DNA of 64,000 bases from Thermoanaerobaculales bacterium (GTDB lineage: Bacteria > Acidobacteriota > Thermoanaerobaculia > Thermoanaerobaculales > Sulfomarinibacteraceae). Positions 8,159-21,661 of the stretch are shown one piece after another. Within the stretch, counting starts at the first letter, position 1. Every line of letters begins with the position of its first letter. Location: the NCBI GenBank assembly GCA_035358815.1, contig DAOPQC010000004.1, positions 248,001-312,000 on the forward strand, in the 5' to 3' direction. Below the pieces are notes generated by a model. The model saw only the letters and a program-made list of their open reading frames with translations, was not told the DNA's origin and ran no database searches. The position numbers and the translations under genes were made by a program.

Positions 8159-9181
8159 CTACCTGAGCAGGCCCCGGATCAGGCCGACCGCCTGCTCGTG
8201 GGTGAGGTTGTCGCCGAGTGGCAGCGACTTGATCTCCGACATGCCCTCCGGGTCGAACTGCAGGTAGTCGACCGAGGTGCCGGTGTCGGTAACCTTGTCC
8301 CAGTGCAGCACCAGCGACAGGCCGTGGCCGACCTCGACGCTCGACTTCTCGAGCGGCAGGTCGCCGTCCACGACGTACGTGCCGCCCTCGCGGAGGATGA
8401 TTGTGTGCCGCCGGCGTTCGGTGATCGGGTCGACGATCACCGGATGGTCGATCTGGAGGATGTAGAACAGGCACTCCGCGAAGTCACTCGCGAACAGGTG
8501 GGGGAACCCGCTCTGGGGGTCGGAGAACAACTTCGGCGCCGCCAGCGGCGAGGCGTCCTCGATGCCGTCGCAGGGCAGGCCGTACGGCAGCAGCTCGCTG
8601 AGCACGATCGGGTCGTAGGAAGTGAGATCGGCGAGCCCGGTCGAGTCGTCGATCGGCGCCGGCAGGTAGACCGCGGCGCCGTCGTTGACCGACTCGTCGA
8701 AGCTCCACCACGCCAGGTGGAGGAAGCTGGTCGTCACCGGGACCAGGATGATCTCGCCGTCATCGCCCTCCACCTCGACCACGTCGTGGGCGCGGAACAG
8801 CACCATCTGCGGGTTGGCGGCCGCGCCCGCGGCGCCGCCCGCCACGATCTCGGGTCCGGTCCAGGACTGACCGACGTAGCTCGCGAACAGAACCGCAGCG
8901 GACGGCCCCTCGTCCTGCTGCCAGAGCGCGAAGATGCCGCCGGAGACCGGATCGACCGCCAGGTTGCGCGCGCTGGTGGCGGTGCCCGCGGTCTGCGGCA
9001 CGGTGAGCGAGAGGGCGGTGCCGTCGGCGAGGGTGCCGGTGATGACGAGCCCATCGTCGGTCGGCGCGATCCGGTAGAGGTCACCGGCGCGCGTGAGCGT
9101 CATGTCGCCGGCCGCGGCGAACGCAGCCATGGCGACGATGACGAGGGTGGGCAGTGTGACTTTGAGAACTCTCATCATCAT
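8159..9181 (-). CDS. Exported protein of unknown function, third gene of HTH-TPR operon
   Basis: This 340-residue protein starts at ATG 9181 within ATGATGATGA, which overlaps the stop of the upstream TPR gene. It has a signal peptide (about 1-27, VLKVTLPTLVIVAMAAFAAAG). The rest alternates short beta-strands and turns with WSFDES, an HLFASD motif and a Cys pair (PCDGIEDAS, AECLFY). It looks like a secreted beta-propeller or sialidase-like fold, but no catalytic motif is recognisable. Coupling to the HTH and TPR genes suggests it is the regulated output or a sensed cell-surface factor. A terminator follows. Confidence 0.75.
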   Translation of the reverse strand: MMMRVLKVTLPTLVIVAMAAFAAAGDMTLTRAGDLYRIAPTDDGLVITGTLADGTALSLTVPQTAGTATSARNLAVDPVSGGIFALWQQDEGPSAAVLFASYVGQSWTGPEIVAGGAAGAAANPQMVLFRAHDVVEVEGDDGEIILVPVTTSFLHLAWWSFDESVNDGAAVYLPAPIDDSTGLADLTSYDPIVLSELLPYGLPCDGIEDASPLAAPKLFSDPQSGFPHLFASDFAECLFYILQIDHPVIVDPITERRRHTIILREGGTYVVDGDLPLEKSSVEVGHGLSLVLHWDKVTDTGTSVDYLQFDPEGMSEIKSLPLGDNLTHEQAVGLIRGLLR

Positions 9182-10083
9182 CACCCTCGCAGGTTCACTA
9201 CCGTGGTCAGGTCCGTGGCGAGGAAGACATCGATGAGCTCCTCGCTGATCCCGACCTCGGGGTAGTGGGTGGTGAGCTCGCGCAGGTAGCGGCGGGCGCG
9301 GAAGGTGTCGCCGCGGCGCACCGCGATCTCGCTGAGCAGGAACAGGCAGTTCTTCACCACCAGCGGATCGGGCGCTGCCGCGGCGAGATCCAGCGCTCTC
9401 TCGCCGTGCCGCTGCGCCCGGTCCAGGTTGTCGTTCAGGAGGTAGCCGTAGCACAGGTCCTGCAGCGTCTGCGGCAGGTAGTGCACGTCCCCCATGGCCT
9501 CCAACGTCGCGCGCGCCTCCTCGCACAGCGACAGCCCGTCGCTGAGCCGTTCGGTGCACATCAGCACGTAGCCCAGGTTGTCCTTTTCCTGGGCCTCCAT
9601 CAGCCGGTGGTAGCCGTCGCGGCCGCGGTGGGCGGCCATCGCCTGCTCGTAGCAGGTCTCGGCGGCCTCGAACTCGGCCTCGCGCAGCGACAGGTTGCCG
9701 GCGAGGTTGGCCGAGCGCGCGCGCAGCTCGGGCTCCGGGAGCTCGGCCGCGAGCTCGGCGGCGCGGCGGGCGTACGACGACGCCTTCGCCAGGTCGTCCT
9801 CGAGGTCGTAGGCGACTGCCGTGTAGTAGGCGGCGAGGAAGCGGTTCCGGGAGTTGGCCGAGCCGAGCAGGATCTGCTTGAGGCGGGGCACCATGCCCGA
9901 CGCGGTGTCGAGCTCGATGGCGAAGGCGCAGGCATTGCAGAACGCGCGGTCGGCGAGGTCCTGGTCGCCGGCCTCACGCGCCAGCGCCTCGGCCTCGGTG
10001 GCGAGCCGGTAGCCCTCGTCGAACTGGCCCCGCTCGAGCGCGGTCTGGGCGCGGAGCAGCAGGTCCTCGCAGCGCTGCGTCAT
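9181..10083 (-). CDS. TPR-repeat protein, partner of the HTH regulator
   Basis: This 300-residue protein is all-helical with about six TPR units (for example ALERGQFDEGYRLATEAEAL, AEFEAAETCYEQAMAAH, NDNLDRAQRHGERALDLA). It has no signal peptide and no enzyme motif. Its start ATG 10083 overlaps the stop of the HTH gene (ATGA), and its own stop overlaps the next start. A separate TPR protein coupled to an XRE-type HTH protein resembles Rgg/PlcR-type regulators split into two polypeptides, so it may sense a peptide or protein and control the HTH partner. That role is inference. Confidence 0.8.
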   Translation of the reverse strand: MTQRCEDLLLRAQTALERGQFDEGYRLATEAEALAREAGDQDLADRAFCNACAFAIELDTASGMVPRLKQILLGSANSRNRFLAAYYTAVAYDLEDDLAKASSYARRAAELAAELPEPELRARSANLAGNLSLREAEFEAAETCYEQAMAAHRGRDGYHRLMEAQEKDNLGYVLMCTERLSDGLSLCEEARATLEAMGDVHYLPQTLQDLCYGYLLNDNLDRAQRHGERALDLAAAAPDPLVVKNCLFLLSEIAVRRGDTFRARRYLRELTTHYPEVGISEELIDVFLATDLTTVVNLRG

Positions 10084-10499
10084 GACCCACCGTCCCCGCT
10101 GGAGCGCCGGGCCTGGTCGGCGCGGCGTTCGACCCGCTCGCGCCGCAGCTTGAACTCGACGAACTGCTGGACCTCCTCCCGCGCCTCGGGGCTGAGCTCG
10201 CGCAGCATGTGCAGCAGCTGCATGTCCTCGTGGCTCAGCGGGCGCTGGGCGGCGGCCTGGGAGTCGGCGCGGGCGGCGAAGAAGTCGGCGATGTGGAGAT
10301 CGAGGGCGCTGAGGATCTTGACCAGGTTGTCGAGCGAGACCCGGTACTCGCCCTTCTCCATCCGCGACAGGTCGGACTGCTGGATGCCAATCTGACGCGC
10401 CAGCTCCGCCTGGGTCAGGTTGCGCTCCTTGCGCAATCGGCGCAGACGGCCGCCGATCGTCGCAACCTGTGGGCTCGCGGGTCCGTTCCGGGTGATCAC
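10080..10499 (-). CDS. XRE/Cro-CI family HTH transcriptional regulator
   Basis: This 139-residue protein carries a clear Cro/CI helix-turn-helix (GGRLRRLRKERNLTQAELAR, then QIGIQQSDLSRMEKGEYR) at about residues 16-70, followed by helices rich in charged residues that may dimerise or bind the TPR partner. An upstream ATG at 10598 is open but lies before the predicted TSS (about 10563), so GTG 10499 with AAGGAA upstream is preferred. It heads a three-gene operon with one- to four-base overlaps. Autoregulation is likely but no operator repeat is obvious. Confidence 0.85.
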   Translation of the reverse strand: MITRNGPASPQVATIGGRLRRLRKERNLTQAELARQIGIQQSDLSRMEKGEYRVSLDNLVKILSALDLHIADFFAARADSQAAAQRPLSHEDMQLLHMLRELSPEAREEVQQFVEFKLRRERVERRADQARRSSGDGGS

Positions 10500-10569
10500 G
10501 GTTTGCGAGTGTTCCTTCCCTGTAGTACCATCCCGCGACGGCAGGGCACACCCTGCCCCAGCACACTTT

Positions 10570-10598
10570 ATTCTATGCGGCCCCACCATACTCGTCAA
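10570..10598 (-). promoter_or_regulatory. Sigma70-type promoter of the HTH-TPR operon
   Basis: On the minus strand TTGACG (10593-10598), a 17-base spacer and TAGAAT (10570-10575). A second TTGACA lies about 14 bases further upstream. The leader is about 64 bases long. Confidence 0.75.
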
Positions 10599-10696
10599 GC
10601 GCCTTTGTCAAGTGGCACGTCGACCGCGGCGGCGGCCTGTCGGCGCCGTTCCCGGGCGGGGCGGCAGGCCCACCCGGAAAGCGCCACGGACAGAGG

Positions 10697-11533
10697 ATGA
10701 TCGAGCACCTGCTCGCGCCGCGGAGGCTGCCGTCGACGCTGGCGCGCCACCGCTTCCTGCTGGCGCAGCTGGCGTGGCGGTCGTTCGCCTCGCGCTACGC
10801 CGGCTCCTACCTGGGCTGGCTGTGGACCCCGGTCGCGACCCTGATCCAGTTCGCGATCTTCATGGTGGTGTTCTCGGTCATCTTCGAGATCCGGGTGGAG
10901 GGTCTTGGCATCGATCTTGCTAAGCGTCCGCCCGTGGGCTTCGGGATCTACCTGATCACTGGGCTGCTGCCGTTCCTGGCGCTCAACGACGCGGTGCTCC
11001 GCGCGGCCCGGGTGTTCCGCACCCATGCGACGCTGGTGCAGCGGGTCCGGATGCCGGCCGAGGTGCTGGTCATCGGCGACGTGCTCGGCGCGGTGCTCCA
11101 CCACGCGATCTCGTTCGTGGTGGTGATCGCGATCTGCGTGCTCGGCGGCCACTGCGGGCTGGCCCAGGTGCCATGGCTGGTGGCCGCACTGGCGCTGATC
11201 GTGCTGTGGGTGGTCGGCCTCGCGCTGACGGCGAGCGTCGTCGGAGCTGCCCTACCGGATGTCTCCGAGGCGCTGACCCTCGGCATGCAGCTCGTGTTCT
11301 ACGGCGCCCCGATCGTCTACCCGCTGGCGATGGTGCCGGCGGGGACGCTGCGGTCGCTGGTGGCGGCCAACCCGCTGACCCCCCTCGCCGGAGTGGCCCG
11401 CGCCGGGCTGATCGGCGCGGCGCCGCCGGGGCCGCTCGCCATCGTGGCGGTGGCAGCCGCGGGTCTCGTGCTGGTCGTGATCGGCGCGGCGGCGCTCGAT
11501 CGCTGGCGTTATACAATCGCCGACCTGCTGTGA
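10697..11533 (+). CDS. ABC-2 type polysaccharide export permease (Wzm-like)
   Basis: This 278-residue inner-membrane protein has six hydrophobic segments (about 40-62, 85-105, 120-150, 160-190, 205-225, 245-268) and the ABC-2 N-terminal signature FRSxY(A/K)GSYLGxLW seen as ASRYAGSYLGWLWTP. It is homologous to Wzm/KpsM/TagG permeases that export lipid-linked O-antigen or teichoic acid. No ATPase is adjacent; the Wzt-like ATPase at 24418 is the obvious partner, 13 kb away in the same orientation. ATG 10697 has only a weak GAGG three bases upstream. Confidence 0.85.
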   Translation: MIEHLLAPRRLPSTLARHRFLLAQLAWRSFASRYAGSYLGWLWTPVATLIQFAIFMVVFSVIFEIRVEGLGIDLAKRPPVGFGIYLITGLLPFLALNDAVLRAARVFRTHATLVQRVRMPAEVLVIGDVLGAVLHHAISFVVVIAICVLGGHCGLAQVPWLVAALALIVLWVVGLALTASVVGAALPDVSEALTLGMQLVFYGAPIVYPLAMVPAGTLRSLVAANPLTPLAGVARAGLIGAAPPGPLAIVAVAAAGLVLVVIGAAALDRWRYTIADLL

Positions 11534-11570
11534 ACGCGGCGGGTCGCATGAAAGTCGTGGAGGATTCGAG

Positions 11571-13232
11571 ATGATTCAGAGGTTCGTGCTCGGAATGGGC
11601 GCGCTGGCGATGATGGCCGGGCTGTCCATCGCCTGGTCGCAGGAGACGCCGCCGGCCGGCGCCGCCGCGGCGGCAACCCCGGCTGCCGGGGCCACGCTGC
11701 CCGATGAGAGTCAGCAGCAGCCTGCGCCGCGGGCCGCGACCAGCTACCGCAGCTGGGACGAGATGGTCGAGGACTGGCTGACGCCGCGGCCGGTTCCCAA
11801 GGACATCATCGTCAGGGTCGACGACAAGCACGCCTACCCGCATCCCGCGGTCTCCCTCAAGATGGAGATCGTCCGCGAGGACGAGACCACGGTGTGGCTG
11901 CGTGGGCTGCCGCCGGAGGATCCGGAGTCGGCGCTCCACGACCTCTGGCTGCGGCGTGAGCGCGACGAGCTGGCGTACACGACCCAGCGCGAGTGGGAGG
12001 AGAAGTACGGCGTCGTCGACTACTACCTCGACTTCGCGTCCGAGCTGGTGCCGCCCCCGTTCATGGATGCGGTCAGGTTCGAGCAGGTGTCGAGCGGCCT
12101 GCCGGACGGCGGGCTGTGGCAGATGAACTTCGTGCTGGACGACATGAACGGGGACGGGACCTCCGACCTGGTGTTCCCACCGGCGCGCAAGGGCGTCGGC
12201 CATCCGTCCATCTTCCTCGGCAAGGGAGGCGGCGCGTTCGAAGTCTGGCAGGGCACGGTCTGGCCGGGCGCGGTGCCGTTCGACTACGGCGGCATCGCCA
12301 CCGGCGACTTCGACGCCGACGGCCACCGCGACATCGTGCTCGCGATCCACTTCAAGGGGCAGTACGTGATGTACGGCAACGGCGCCGGCAGCTTCGCCCG
12401 CGCCGAGCTGCTGCCGAGCCCGGACCCGCGGGTCAGCTCGCGGGCGCCCGCGGTCGCCGACTTCAACGGCGACGGCCGCGACGACGTGGCCTTCCTGGCG
12501 GAGATCGACTACGACAGCGCGACCAGCGCCCGGATCGAGGACGCGGTCACGGTGTGGACGCTGCTCAGCGGCCCGAACGGCTGGCAGGTGTCCAGGGCCG
12601 GGTTCCCGCAGAGGGTGATCGGCGACAGCCTGCAGGCGGCCGACCTCGACGGCGACGGCCGCACCGATCTCGCGATGTCGTCGAACACCAACGACTGGCG
12701 CCGCCTGATCTACCTCAACCGCGCCGACGAGGGCTGGGTCGGCCCGCTGCCGCGCGGAGTGCTCAGCAACGCCCAGCACCCGGACGTGGTCGTCCATCGC
12801 GGCGCTTCGGGCACCGAGCTCTACATGACCTTCGTGCAGTTCCGGATGGTCGGAGGCACGAACGTCGCGCGCACTGGGGTCATCAGGTACGCGGTCACGC
12901 CCGAGGGGATCGTGGAGAACGGAGTGCCGCTGTTCCTGGACGACAAGCGCTACAACGCGATGTTCCGGGTCGGCATCGGCGACCTCAACGGTGACGGCCG
13001 CGTCGACGTGGTGGCGGGCCGCCGGGACGGCGACCTCGAGGTCTGGCTGCAGACGGCGTCCGGCGAGTACTTCCGCGAGCAGAGCGCGGAGCTCCAGAGC
13101 CGGGGGCGGCCCTATGACATCCGGCTGCTGGACCTGGACGGCGACGGCCGGGACGATCTGGTGGTCGCGTTCGCCGACGAGGCGGGGAACCGGGGCGGGG
13201 TCGGCGTCTGGCTGAGCCGCAGCACGCTGTAG
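11571..13232 (+). CDS. Exported FG-GAP/VCBS-repeat protein
   Basis: This 553-residue protein has a signal peptide (about 1-27) followed by an Ala/Pro-rich linker. From about residue 190 it has six calcium-binding FG-GAP repeats with the core DxDGDGxxDL (DMNGDGTSDLVF, DFDADGHRDIVL, DFNGDGRDDVAF, DLDGDGRTDLAM, DLNGDGRVDVVA, DLDGDGRDDLVV), which should build an integrin-like propeller. It is probably an extracellular binding protein. ATG 11571 follows GGAGG by seven bases. No adjacent gene shares its role; it ends before a 760-bp repeat-rich gap. Confidence 0.85.
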   Translation: MIQRFVLGMGALAMMAGLSIAWSQETPPAGAAAAATPAAGATLPDESQQQPAPRAATSYRSWDEMVEDWLTPRPVPKDIIVRVDDKHAYPHPAVSLKMEIVREDETTVWLRGLPPEDPESALHDLWLRRERDELAYTTQREWEEKYGVVDYYLDFASELVPPPFMDAVRFEQVSSGLPDGGLWQMNFVLDDMNGDGTSDLVFPPARKGVGHPSIFLGKGGGAFEVWQGTVWPGAVPFDYGGIATGDFDADGHRDIVLAIHFKGQYVMYGNGAGSFARAELLPSPDPRVSSRAPAVADFNGDGRDDVAFLAEIDYDSATSARIEDAVTVWTLLSGPNGWQVSRAGFPQRVIGDSLQAADLDGDGRTDLAMSSNTNDWRRLIYLNRADEGWVGPLPRGVLSNAQHPDVVVHRGASGTELYMTFVQFRMVGGTNVARTGVIRYAVTPEGIVENGVPLFLDDKRYNAMFRVGIGDLNGDGRVDVVAGRRDGDLEVWLQTASGEYFREQSAELQSRGRPYDIRLLDLDGDGRDDLVVAFADEAGNRGGVGVWLSRSTL

Positions 13233-13284
13233 GGCTGGCTCCGGCGAGCCCGCTGCCGCGCCCGCTTCCGCATCCGGGTCCGCG

Positions 13285-13356
13285 CCCGCTTGCGGACGCG
13301 TTCCAGTCTCCGAGTCCGTGCCCGCTTGCGGACGCGTTCCAGTCTCCGAGCCCGTG
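13285..13356. repeat. Tandem duplication, 2 x 36 bp
   Basis: Units 13285-13320 and 13321-13356 begin CCCGCTTGCGGACGCG and differ at a single base. It lies directly 5' of the family-C element. Confidence 0.85.
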
Positions 13357-13375
13357 CCCGCTCGTTCGCTCTGCC

Positions 13376-13545
13376 CTCCGGTGCGCGTTGCGCCAGCCCA
13401 CTGGAGGCGCTCCCCGAGGGAGCCACCTTTGGCGATTTCGGGCCTCGGACACGTCGTCAGCAGGCATCTCGTTCCCGAAATCGCCAAAGATGGCACGACC
13501 GCAGCACGGCCCTCCTCGTACTCGCCTCGCTTCCCGGGCGCGGAT
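13376..13545 (+). repeat. Repeat family C, copy 1 (about 170 bp)
   Basis: The core is a perfect 16-bp inverted repeat (CTTTGGCGATTTCGGG at 13427-13442, complement at 13474-13489) with a 31-base loop. Conserved flanks are GGCGCTCCCCGAGGGAGCCACC upstream (20 of its bases match copy 2 closely) and GATGGCACG followed by CTCCTCGTRCTCGCC downstream. The second copy is at 44583-44765; both lie downstream of plus-strand genes. Confidence 0.8.
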
Positions 13546-13808
13546 CCGGCTCCGTCCAGCGGACTACCCCGTGACAAGAAGCGGATGCGGGCCCGACCAC
13601 ATGACGCGTATCCAGGGCGTATCCACGTGACGGGGCCGGGGTACTAAGGGTCGGAAGCGGGCGCGGAAGGGGGCGCGGAAATGGGGGGCGAAAGCGGGCG
13701 GTCGGGTCGATCCCCCAGATCCCAGATCCCGGCCCCTCCTTTCCGCTTGACTTGGAGTAAGGGCCGTCACATAATGCGCCGGTGGCTGAATTCCGAGCTG
13801 GAGAGCCC

Positions 13809-13838
13809 TTGACAGTGACTTCGGTCGGGTGCTATATT
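13809..13838 (+). promoter_or_regulatory. Strong sigma70 promoter for the secreted protein at 13993
   Basis: Perfect TTGACA (13809-13814), 18-base spacer and TATATT (13833-13838). The predicted TSS is near 13845, about 148 bases before the start codon. Confidence 0.8.
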
Positions 13839-13844
13839 TTATGC

Positions 13845-13992
13845 TGTCATGACATATTTCGAAATAAGTCGCTCAAAAAATAGAACTTATGGGAGGTGAT
13901 GCGGAACTCGGAGGGGCGAAGAAGAGAGCAGGACGGTTCGAAAATCGTCTCGTTTTCTGTCGTGAGAGGATCAAGAAAGGAAGGAGCTGAGC
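13845..13992 (+). promoter_or_regulatory. AT-rich 5' leader with strong ribosome binding site
   Basis: This leader is far richer in A and T than the rest of the window. It has a near-palindrome (GACATATTTCGAAATAAGTC, 13850-13869) and ends with AAGGAAGGAG seven bases before ATG 13993. A second GGGAGGTGATG at about 13890-13900 opens an out-of-frame reading frame that overlaps the main start, so a regulatory role is possible. No known riboswitch was recognised. Confidence 0.5.
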
Positions 13993-15444
13993 ATGAAGAG
14001 ATTCCTGACACTGGCGCTGATGGGCGCGGTCATGCTCGGGGCCGGCAGCGTTTTCGCGAACGTCTGCGCGTTCGACCCCGTCCCGGCCGCCACGCTGCTG
14101 TTCCCATTCGTGACCTACAACTACGACCTGGGCGCGACGGGCTACAACACCCTGTTCGCGATCACCAACGTTTCGAACGAGGCCCAGGTTGTCCACATCA
14201 CCCTGTGGACCGACTTCTCGATCCCGATCCTGGACTTCAACGTCCTGCTGACGGGCTACGACGTGCAGACCCTCAGCATCCGCGACATCCTCGCCATGGG
14301 GCAGCTGCCGGTGACCACCAACAGCGGCCACAGCACTGACGAGGGCGTGTTCGAGGATGGCCCGGTTTCCGGTGCCAACACCTACGCGGCGTGGGACCCG
14401 ATCGACCTGCCGGATCCAGAGCCGACCTCCGCGCTGGGCAGCCGCTGCTCGTCCAGCATGCAGGCGTACCCTGGCCGCTACGTCACCCCGATCCCGGCCA
14501 GCATCCTGGCGCTGTTCGAGGGCTGGCTGAAGAGCAGCCAGACCGTGCCGCGCTACCACGACAACTGCGACACCAGCCCGTTCGTTCCGACGCCGATGCC
14601 GTGGTTCGAGGCCCGCACCGAGGCCGACGACACCTGGATGTACATCACCGCGGACGTGGTCGAGACCTGCAACACCCTGTTCCCGGATGAGCCGGGCTAC
14701 TACGGTGCCGGCGGCGAGATCCGCTATGACAACGTCCTGATGGGCGACATCCTCTATGTCAACCAGACCGCCCGGCTGTCCGAGGCCGAGAACGCGGTGC
14801 AGATCGAGGCCGACGGCGCGCTCGACCTGATCGCGACCATCGACCCGGCCGGCTTCCCGGCGAGCTTCTATGCCCGCTATGCGAACGGCTTCCTGACCTC
14901 CGACTACCGCGAGCCGCTGCCGACGGCGTGGGCCTTCCGCTATCTGCAGGACGAGACCCTCGGCCTCACCACCGGCATCCGCGCGTGGAAGGGTGACGTC
15001 ATCAGCCGCATCGTCCCCGACCTCTACCTGGACGATCCGGACGAGTCCCCGAACGAGATGTGGGCTCTCAACTGCCTGGCGTACACCTACTACGTGTGGG
15101 ACGAGGAAGAGAACGTCAGCACCACCGCGACCGTTCCGTGGTCGATGCCTGGTGGCGAGAGCGTGATCCTCAACCTCCTCCCGCTCGAGACCCAGGAGGT
15201 TTCGGCCGGTCAGTTCAACATCCTCGACGAGTACGGCTGGTTCCTGTTCGTGTGGCCGCCGTCGAACTTCTACCCCGATGGCGCCCCGCCGGACTGGTAC
15301 CAGACCTGGATGGGCGTGCAGTACGTGAAGGCCGGCGAGTACTCGGCTCACCGCACCGGTCACGTGATGGCCAACTACAACTGCTTCGAAGACCAGGTCC
15401 TCCCGGACCTCGGCATCTTCTACCGTCCTCCGTTCTTCGAGTAG
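13993..15444 (+). CDS. Secreted protein of unknown function, probably abundant
   Basis: This 483-residue protein has a classic signal peptide (MKRFLTLALMGAVMLGAGSV, cut near FA-NVC). The mature part is acidic and rich in Tyr, Trp, Asp and Pro, with about ten scattered Cys. Its first module (TLFAITNVSNEAQVVHITLW) has the same strand pattern as the C-terminal modules of the giant protein downstream (YRTNVGLANFG and VGVLNTDTENGATVSVTLYD), so the two probably share an Ig-like fold. The strong promoter, strong ribosome binding site and perfect terminator form a single-gene unit typical of a highly expressed surface or extracellular protein. No enzyme motif was found. Confidence 0.8.
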   Translation: MKRFLTLALMGAVMLGAGSVFANVCAFDPVPAATLLFPFVTYNYDLGATGYNTLFAITNVSNEAQVVHITLWTDFSIPILDFNVLLTGYDVQTLSIRDILAMGQLPVTTNSGHSTDEGVFEDGPVSGANTYAAWDPIDLPDPEPTSALGSRCSSSMQAYPGRYVTPIPASILALFEGWLKSSQTVPRYHDNCDTSPFVPTPMPWFEARTEADDTWMYITADVVETCNTLFPDEPGYYGAGGEIRYDNVLMGDILYVNQTARLSEAENAVQIEADGALDLIATIDPAGFPASFYARYANGFLTSDYREPLPTAWAFRYLQDETLGLTTGIRAWKGDVISRIVPDLYLDDPDESPNEMWALNCLAYTYYVWDEEENVSTTATVPWSMPGGESVILNLLPLETQEVSAGQFNILDEYGWFLFVWPPSNFYPDGAPPDWYQTWMGVQYVKAGEYSAHRTGHVMANYNCFEDQVLPDLGIFYRPPFFE

Positions 15445-15467
15445 GCTTCACAGCGTCTCGAACATCC

Positions 15468-15502
15468 GGGAGGCGGCCTCCGGGCCGCCTCCCTTTTTCT
15501 TT
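15468..15502 (+). terminator. Rho-independent terminator
   Basis: An 11-bp perfect GC stem (15468-15478 with 15483-15493), a 4-base loop and a T-rich tail (tttttcttt) 23 bases after the stop of the secreted-protein gene. Confidence 0.93.
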
Positions 15503-15655
15503 GCCCGTGGCGCACGGCGCGAGCCGCGGGCCGCGGACGATGTCAAGCGCAGGTAAAAGCGCGCCCGCCGAGCTTGACCCGGTTCCGCTGCTCGACGAGA
15601 ATCCGGCGTTGGCCATGACGACCTCCCTCCCGCGCTCGTGCCCCGGATGCTGCCC

Positions 15656-15669
15656 GTGACCGTGGTCAC
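15656..15669. promoter_or_regulatory. 14-bp palindrome, possible operator
   Basis: GTGACC-GT-GGTCAC lies about 60 bases before the -35 box of the giant secreted protein. A half site (GTGACCAC, 15713-15720) sits just before that -35 box. The regulator is unknown. The rest of 15503-15727 holds no gene, only an extra TAGAAT at 15698-15703. Confidence 0.4.
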
Positions 15670-15727
15670 TCCCGGTTTTGATTGTCTAAGTTCCTGATAG
15701 AATTCGCTTAAGGTGACCACTCGCCGA

Positions 15728-15757
15728 TTGACACTCGACAGTCCCGCGGCCTATAGT
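15728..15757 (+). promoter_or_regulatory. Strong sigma70 promoter for the giant secreted protein
   Basis: TTGACA (15728-15733), 18-base spacer and TATAGT (15752-15757). The predicted TSS is near 15764, which leaves a leader of about 14 bases containing GGAGGTG before ATG 15778. Confidence 0.85.
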
Positions 15758-15777
15758 CGGTGGCCATGGAGGTGACC

Positions 15778-21402
<5,625 letters not shown>

Positions 21403-21425
21403 CGCGCGTCCGACTCGGAATCGAC

Positions 21426-21450
21426 GGGGGCGGCTGCGGCCGCCCCCTTT
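21426..21450 (+). terminator. Rho-independent terminator
   Basis: Perfect 9-bp stem GGGGGCGGC (21426-21434) with its complement (21439-21447), a 4-base loop and TTT, 24 bases after the giant protein's stop. No gene is seen from there to 21661. Confidence 0.85.
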
Positions 21451-21661
21451 CACGAGAGGGCTCATGGTTCGGGGTCCGGGCGACCGGCGTCCCCGCCCGT
21501 CCGCCCTCGGCCCCGGGCCGCACCGCGGGGTTGCCGGCACGGCGGCCCGCTCCCCGAGCGCCCACCGTGCAGCCGAGGCCCGTCGAGGCGCGGCGGAGGT
21601 GTGAGACCATCCGGGGAGCGGCCTTGGACCACGGCCAGCCTGTCGCCACCGTCCGCGCCAG

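Larger units (their letters stand above)
13233..13800. other. Repeat-rich intergenic region without genes
   Basis: No gene is supported here. The stretch holds CCCGCTTCCG-type tracts (13250-13380), a 36-bp tandem duplication, a family-C repeat, G-rich counterparts (GGGCGCGGAAG, 13650-13690) and two AGATCCC heptamers (about 13710-13730). Confidence 0.7.

Noticed and set aside
13388..13630. Small proteins read from the family-C repeats (for example about 80 codons here and about 95 codons near 44731)
   Set aside because: The two copies read different frames and strands, have no ribosome binding site, and the conserved part is a DNA hairpin rather than a codon pattern.
13899..14339. Alternative gene starting at the internal GGGAGGTGATG
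   Set aside because: It runs out of frame across the signal-peptide protein and its later part is Arg/His-rich shadow sequence; kept only as a possible regulatory feature.
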